The translations under genes and the position numbers were made by a program. The notes beneath the pieces are model-generated. The model did no database searches and was not told the DNA's origin. It was given only the letters and a program-made list of their open reading frames with translations. A stretch of DNA of 64,000 nt, taken from contig JAFBJZ010000357.1 of the NCBI GenBank assembly GCA_016785225.1, positions 67,501-131,500 of the forward strand, read 5' to 3'. Origin of the DNA: Psettodes erumei. Taxonomy: Eukaryota > Chordata > Actinopteri > Pleuronectiformes > Psettodidae. Shown in pieces: positions 57,801 to 64,000 of the stretch (the first letter of the stretch is position 1; each line of letters opens with the position of its first letter).

Positions 57801-59325
57801 TGCCAGGCTAAAAAGGTAAGGCAGGTGTGTCAGGTCCTATATCGATGTCCGTTTTGAACCAATTTGAGGTGGCAGACTATAATGCTTCAGATTTCTGCCT
57901 CAAGTCTTTATTAAGTATTGACAGTAGGGAACATCATTCACAAGCAGAACTCTAGAGGAGGCATTGATGTTCCTAGCCTGTATAATTTAAAGGCCAGCTG
58001 TCATTGCACCCCAGCTCTGCACTGTCAGGTAGGTTGTCAGATGCATCACCCAGGTTCATCTGACCATTCTCCATTATCAAGTTGGTCAACCCAGCTCCAG
58101 TTTGACTTTCCTTTCCACAAAGCAGATGGATTGACCCGATGTTCCATGTCTCTTGTGTCAAAAACTAAAGAGACAGTTCTTTTGAGAACCCCCGTCCTCC
58201 CCCCTGCTCACTGGAGGAGAGCCTGTCTTCTCTTTGAAATGCCTGCTGCAAAAGGGGCTGTGGATGCCAGCATCTTATGGACTGGGAGGACAACAGACCT
58301 GAGGAGTCCTGGCACCAACCCACCAGAGATATTATGGACCCTGTCCTCCATGAGGATTTTCATTGTTGCCTGCCAGATTATCTCCATATGTAAATTGAGC
58401 TCTCGAGCATTCCTTCTTTATGTAGCATGTGTATGACTATTGCCCAGTTTTTGTTCTTAAAACTGCTTTTGCCCTCTTAGCTTTGCTGCCCATTCCTGTT
58501 TATTGACTTTTTGCTTGTTTGTTTTTGTACTATATACTTTTTCAAAGGAGATTATGTGTTAACTTTGCCTCACAAACTGTCCTGCCATGCATGACTTCTC
58601 CCCACCCTAAAGACTTTAATTTTTGTCTAACTCATGCATGTGTGTCTCTGTTCCTGACCCAGCCCAGGGGCGGCCCCCTGGCATAGGTGACATAGGTGGT
58701 TTCCAAGAGCACAAAATACAGTCCATCCAATAATGCCCTCTTGTGGATATCAACATTTCACTCATTTGTTTTATAATTTCTGTTTTACTAAATATTTTAA
58801 CATCCTTGGAGTGAAATGTAGCGTCATAGACTATTTGTCTTCATATAAAGCAACAGTTAAAAGGTGTGGCTATACTTTAGTTTGTCCATAGTTAGTACAC
58901 AACACAACTGGAGTTTACATACTGTAAATTACTGCTGGAGACAGGTTATTTCATGTACAACTATACTATACATCTATATCTATTTTAATATCACATGTTT
59001 TTTTCATATTTTTGTATTCATGTTTGTGACATGTGGAATGAGACAATCAGGCATCAACATTTACTCTATATAATTTACAATAAAGATTCAATTCTAGAGA
59101 AACAACATTGTCTCATTAAGGGAATGGCATATAGAAAAGGCACACAACAACAAAAAAATAGTCATTTATCAGTGTTTTGCAAAACTGGTTGATAGAATAC
59201 ATTTTCTGTCCATCATTATTAACATTACTGATAATATTAAGACTTCTAAACCAAGATCAAACCTGAATTTAATCAATAAAATGCCATGTGTACTATGATA
59301 GACAGCACACAACACAGGACACTCG
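57801..59325. other. Intergenic, possibly including old LINE sequence
   Basis: Around 57930-58000 a frame reads NSRGGIDVPSLYNLKAS, which resembles the RGG-L-P-L region after the reverse transcriptase in L1-type elements; this is weak. At 58670-58710 a GGGGCGGCCCCCTGGCATAG segment looks like a repeat end. The right part is probably 3'UTR of the minus-strand gvin1-like gene. Nothing else is recognised. Confidence 0.35.
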
Positions 59326-59461
59326 TTATATCAGCCTTGAGGCTTCCTTCAGACTTCCTAAAGCCTCCTTTTCAGTGATCTTCTTCCACTCCTCAGGAAT
59401 CCTCTCTGGTGACATCTCATATTGCTTTGCAAACTTCTCACTGAACCTCACCAACACATAC
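59326..59461 (-). other. gvin1-like: Terminal coding exon of the gvin1-like gene
   Basis: 136 bases encoding 44 residues after completing the split Arg codon, ending EALGSLKEASRLI before TAA at 59328-59326. It is too short to stand out as an open frame but matches the conserved VLIG C-terminus (EEWKKIT-x-EAL). Confidence 0.85.
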
Positions 59462-62400
59462 CTGCAAAATTAAAGAATATTTATCTTAATTCACACAGAA
59501 AAAATATCTATCGTCCTATACAACACAGAGATACCAAGTGCCAAATAAATAAACAAACCACACAATACCTCCAGTAAGCACTTGATGCATGGCTGTTCGG
59601 GTCCTCAGGGGAGATGTTCCAGTCAGGGTGGAAGACATCGAGGTCCACAGATGTATTCTGTGTGTCCTTAGTCTGGCCTGGATTACCCTGGATCAAGCTT
59701 TCAGGGAAACTGCTATAGGACAAAGAACATGGGTCATAGGGCAGAATGCCTTTGGGCCTGTGGTGCACAGCCCTGTGAACCTCATGCCCCAGTTCCTCCA
59801 CCTCACAGGGAGCTCTGCAGAGAGGGCATTGCTTGTCACAGCCTTTCACTCTGTTGAAGAGGGAGTACTGGGGCTGAATTGGAAGGCAATTAAGAAGTTG
59901 CGTGATATTCACATTTTTGGAGAACTCCTGGGCAAGGTCCAGTCGCATTGCAGCCAGTAGCTCCATTAAGCATGTAACAAAACGATCCCATTCTGTGGTG
60001 ATGCTGAAGAGAGGTCCATCCAGGGAGGCCATGGTGACATCCACTCCATCACTCTCTAAAATGAGGCATACTCTTTGCAGTAGTGGCTTTGTATCACTCA
60101 GCACTCCATTGGTACCTTCTGCCATTTGGCTCACTGCTGCTGCAGTCTTTCCTACAATTTCTCCAAGTCTCTGTTGCCTCCATTTATTGAAGTTGGTTGA
60201 TTTAGAGAGGTGAGCCACCACTGTCTCCTGGATCTTCCTCAGTCTGAAGCTTTCATAGGAAAGCAAGTATTCCACGAAGCTTTCAAAGTGGTCTTCCTTC
60301 ATCAGCTCCTCCATCAAGCTTTCATTAAAGGCATTTGAGGACTGAAACTGCTGTTCTTTAGCTTGGATCTCTTCTACAATACATGCCCCAAGTGGTTTAT
60401 AGATATAGTCCAACACAGTAGGTTTGATAACCATGGAGGTGAATGCTTCAGCCACCCTCTGACACTGGTTTCTCTTTCTGAACTGGTAGATAAACTCTGC
60501 CAAGTATGTACTCTTGGTTCCAGTGATATATGCCAAAAGCTCTTTGTCTTTGGCATAGCGGTCATGTAGTCTTTGGAAGTCTTGGCATGCAGAACTACAG
60601 AGATACACTTTCAGATCCACTTCAAAAGCTGATCTGATTTCCATAGATTTCTCCTTCAAAGTTTTTTCAACATTTTCTAACAGTTCTGTAATGTAGCTGT
60701 CAGAGAAATCTGCTAGTAAGCTTGATCTGTCTGCTACAAACTGTTTGCATTCTTCTATCACACTGCATGCTACCTGTTGAGCTTCTAACCTCTGGAGTCT
60801 GTTGTTGTCCTCAAACATGTGCTTTAGTCTGCTGCGGTATCCAAAATGCTCATCATACACTTTGAAGCTAGATGCCTGATTTTGGCCAATGACTTCAATT
60901 TTTTTCATGTGTTTCTGGAGACCACGGCTGATAAGATTCTGTCTCAGAATATCTGTCACTCTTACAGTTATATCATCTGTCTCCGAAGGCCTGAAGTCAA
61001 AGTTGGACAATGTCTTACACCACACACCCTCAAACTCTTCTTCTAGCTCCGTATCTTGAAGGAGAACATTGACTGACTTGTTGGTTTCTGCCAGTGTATG
61101 TAGCCTGGACTCTTGTTCCTCTTTTAGTAAGGTCTCAAATTTTTTCAGCTGTGTGGAAGAACAATGGCTCTCATTGACTGTCTCCAACCTTTTTATCATC
61201 TCATTAGTTACTTGCTCCTGGAGATCACCCATATTGCTCATTAGGATTGGCTTGAATATGTCAGTCCTCACTTTGAAAAGGTCATTTTTAATCAAATAGG
61301 CCTCCACCTTTGACCTGACGTTGTCCACCCCTGTTTTGACCTCTTTTCTGGCTTCATCCTTCAGGTCACTTAGAAGGACATTTTGGATTTCAGTGTCTAA
61401 AGCCTTTTCCTTTGTAGCAAAGATTTTCTGTGTTGCCCCCGTAAGCCAACTTTCCATGTGCTCCAGGAAACTATCCTCCCACTGGGAAAGTTCTGTGCAC
61501 AATAAAGAGAATGCTAAAGCTATATCAGTGTCTTGGAGACCAATAGAGAATGTTTCTGCTTTCACTGAATCCCAAACAGCACACAAATGGGTCATGAATT
61601 CTGGCAGACCTGTGGCCTCAGACTGAGCTGCACATTTCTTTAATGCCCCAAACAGGTTTTTCTTCAGCTTTAACACAGCCTTACTATACTGTGCATCAAC
61701 TTGTTCAGAGAAGGAGGAATTGGTCCAAGGTCCTTTGATACAGGTGATACAGCTTTTGTTCTTAGTATATTGTTTATCAGCACGGTTAGTTACTCTGCCC
61801 CCATACTCAGTCTGAAGCCTCTCAGAAACACGCTTTAACTGTGAGGCTTGTAGTAAACTTTTTATTCCTTCATCCTGGACCAGGAGTTGGCAACTGGGCA
61901 TGGAACCACATTCTTTGATGCGTAGGAGAGCATTCACTATGACAGTGAAGTCTCTTTCAAACCCAGAACTTGCATGTGAAGAGATGTTTTGTATTAAAAC
62001 ATCACTTAATCCTGTCGCAACAGTGGCCATTTCATTGTCATGGGTCTGGGTATTTATTTTGTTGTTTGGAGAGACTGAGCAGAGACCTTCTACATCAATT
62101 ACCAACAGAAAATCACACTCCATGTCCTTCCGAAGGGTATCAGGTAGACAGAGGGCAACCATGTACACCCCTTTTGTGGATCTTTTCCATCCTTCAGCAA
62201 ATTTTACCCCAAACAATGCCAAAAGAACTTCAGCGTTTCTTGCGTGATGTACTCCAAGGTTTGTCAGCACTCGGATCCTGCATTGTTCTTGAGGTATGCG
62301 GCGTTTAAGCTCTGCAAAGACACAGCCCAGCCAGTGGATAGGAATGTTTGAAGCATCTCCATCCATTAGTTCAAGTGGAATCCCATAGATAAGCAGGTCA

Positions 62401-64000
62401 GCAGCTAAACTAGGAAGACGCAACACATTGTGGCTACCACTGCCAGGGCTAATGTGTGTTAGCTCAAAAATTAAGCCCATTTCACGCAAAAAGTGCTCAA
62501 GCCCCAGCAAAGATGGATCAGGTTGAAAAGGCTGTGAACACCAGGCTAACTGAGGTTCAAAGGAAACATCTGGATATGCTTGTTGATTGGTAGAAAATGT
62601 CAAATCTGACATTGCTGCTGACAGTTCTGGTTCATTTTGCTGTGTCTCTTGGTAGCTGAAGGCTCCATTTTCTACAGACAGCAAATGATTTTGGTTCTCA
62701 AATACTGGGTCTGAAATTTGTTCTTCAAAACAGTTTTCAGTTATTTCTTCGACTCGAATCTCATTGTCATTTGACATCATATATAACTTTTGCTTTATGA
62801 CTAGATCATGTGCAGGCTCAAAATTATTTTGTTCTGACTGTGGCTCTAAGCCGTCATCTGGAGACTTGTGCAAATTTTCTGCAAACCCTTCTTCACTGTC
62901 AAACTTGTGGTCTGATAGTTGCAGTTCAGCATGTACAGACTGTTCCTCAGATTCCTCTTCTTCAAATGATGAATCTGTGTAGAAACTATCACTCTGTCGG
63001 TCACCATTGGCTCCATTGTCAGGCTCCTCAAAATATTCAGGTATGCCATCTGTCTTCTCTGTCTGCAGATTTGTGAATAGATCTTGTGAACTGTTTTGTT
63101 TTTCAGTTTGCTTCAGGTGAAGCCTCAGCTTCATCCAATTTAAGAAATAAGTCCTCTCCACCATATCTGTTGTGAAAAGAGCATCTGTGAAGCTCTTCAT
63201 CGCTGGGGTCATTTTGTAGCTGCCCAACTCAACCAAGATGTCTTTCTTTCTTTTTTCCAGGTCAGGGTTGATCTCTTTTGCTTCTTTTTTCTGTTTACTC
63301 TCTTCCTTTTCTATTTCAGCCAGTTTGCTCCACAAAGCACCTTGCAAAGGAAGCTGTTTCTCCCTAAATTGAGCAGGTCCCTCATCTAAACCTTTCAATA
63401 CTCCCTCCACTGTGGCCATTGCCTTTTTACAGATTGTCCCTTCATCCACATTAAGGCCAAGCTCAGCTGCTAATTTTGCAGCTGCCTCCAGTGTTACAAG
63501 TTTCAGTTTATTTGGTAACAGATCTTTCAGGGTGTCAAACAGCCGATTAGCCAGTTCCTCCTCACTCAAAGCTTTCCCCTGCAGTACTGACCCTTTGGGT
63601 AGCCCCATGTCTTCTTCGAGGTTTGGACCAACAAACCCCACAACACTGTTCTCATTTTTCTCAGTGTCTGAAACATCAATGAGTATGAGTTTGCTTGCCA
63701 TATCTTTGCAGGACACAAGAAGTTGTTTTTCTTTTTCCCTAAGATTCCCACAGAAAACAATCACAGCTGAAGATGCTTGACATAGAAAGATGAGGCATTT
63801 CTCATGTGCACTGGCATCACCACGAAGATTAGAGATGACCACAGGGACAGGGAAATTATCTCTGGCAGTGTCTCCACTGGGTAGATACCATCCAATCTCT
63901 ATCAGGCCATTGGAGAGCCTCCGGGGCAGTTGCCCTCCATCCATGCCCCTGTGGAGGAAGGTTTCATTGCGAGCATTAAGTGCACCTATAATGTGATTGA
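59326..64000 (-). CDS. gvin1-like: Interferon-induced very large GTPase (GVIN1/VLIG)-like, 3' part
   Basis: Minus-strand gene with one giant exon (64000 or beyond to 59569) and a last exon (59461-59326). The junction AG|gtattg to ttttgcag|G restores Arg and continues YVLVRFSEKFAKQYEMSPER to a TAA stop. The frame is open to the window edge (reading NARNETFLHRG before MDGGQLPRRLS), so the N-terminus lies outside; about 1,520 residues are visible. Family signs in order: GGQLPRRLSNGLIEIGWYLP, VISNLRG, FLCQASSAV, an acidic linker, LELMDGDASNIPIHW, the G domain with VIDVEGL and DNEMATVATGLSD, SEQVDAQYSKAVLKLKK, a long helical region, CPLC-x3-C with HRPKGILP, and SPEDPNSHASSAYWRY. The Walker A position reads GVHHARNAEVLL instead of a GxxxxGKS-type loop. 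VLIGs are IFN-inducible, very large cytosolic/nuclear proteins, strongly expanded in fish. Confidence 0.85.
59816..59829 (-). other. gvin1-like: CPLC-x3-C putative zinc-binding motif of the gvin1-like protein
   Basis: About residue 1372: CPLCRAPCE followed by GHEVHRAVHHRPKGI. This Cys/His cluster is a conserved C-terminal feature of VLIG proteins and is intact here. Confidence 0.7.
62215..62260 (-). other. gvin1-like: Degenerate Walker A (G1) position of the gvin1-like G domain
   Basis: Around residue 563 counted from the ATG at 63944. Family members have LGVQSSGKSTLLN-type sequence before MFGLQF; here LGVHHARNAEVLL precedes ALFGVKF. The surrounding frame is intact and the flanking residues align well, so this is substitution rather than a frameshift. 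The G3 box (DVEG, about residue 616) is still present. Confidence 0.75.

Noticed and set aside
57918..58436. 172-codon frame beginning near an RGGIDVPSL sequence
   Set aside because: The L1-like resemblance is limited to about 15 residues; the rest has no motif. Noted only as possible old LINE DNA.
1..64000. Prokaryotic systems, CRISPR arrays, operons, phage or plasmid features
   Set aside because: The DNA is clearly vertebrate nuclear; no regularly spaced direct repeats or bacterial gene arrangement was seen.
1..64000. tRNA or rRNA genes
   Set aside because: No cloverleaf with B-box signals or rRNA core sequence was noticed by eye; tRNAscan-SE and Infernal were not available to exclude them fully.

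Overview
The window is animal nuclear DNA, most likely from a ray-finned (teleost) fish. It has AT-rich intergenic and intronic DNA, many (CA)n/(GT)n microsatellites, spliced genes with GT-AG introns, and fish-typical repeats: a Penelope/Neptune-like GIY-YIG element, an R4/Rex6-like LINE and hAT MITEs. Four protein-coding genes can be supported. There is no prokaryotic gene organisation, CRISPR array or operon.

Layout. Positions 1-16011 hold no exon I can recognise and are best read as part of a long prkd2 intron 1, with a cluster of CRE/RFX/MEF2-like motifs at 8.4-8.95 kb and a perfect 21-bp hairpin at 9.5 kb. Positions 16012-25098 (+) carry 18 exons of protein kinase D2 (prkd2), from the N-terminal ubiquitin-like region through both C1 fingers, the PH domain and the kinase domain to a C-terminal RVSIL tail; the first coding exon lies upstream. 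One exon is an 18-nt microexon, and intron 18 holds an intact 464-bp hAT MITE with a perfect 8-bp target-site duplication. Positions 34121-35203 (+) are a single-coding-exon class A GPCR of the proton-sensing/lysolipid GPR4-GPR65-GPR68-GPR132 group, closest by eye to GPR132. About 36.7-37.4 kb is a Penelope-like remnant folded back on itself. Positions 41388-43632 (-) are a three-coding-exon prolactin-releasing-peptide-receptor-like GPCR (prlhr family). From 43.7 to 54.5 kb I see no gene. Positions 54.58-57.54 kb (-) are a frameshifted R4-clade LINE that appears to sit inside the 3' tail of an older L2-like element. Positions 59326-64000 (-) are the 3' part of an interferon-induced very large GTPase (gvin1-like) gene that runs off the right edge.

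Functional reading. The genes do not form a pathway unit. prkd2 is a diacylglycerol-responsive kinase, the two GPCRs are membrane receptors, and the gvin1-like protein belongs to an expanded fish immune family. The most notable points are the gvin1-like G domain, whose Walker A loop is destroyed while DxxG is kept (a candidate pseudo-GTPase); the prkd2 microexon; two substitutions at normally conserved HP motifs of the prkd2 kinase domain; the Penelope fold-back; and the intronic CRE/X-box cluster.

Limits: all exon boundaries come from reading splice signals and frames by eye. Family assignments rest on remembered family motifs, not on database searches.
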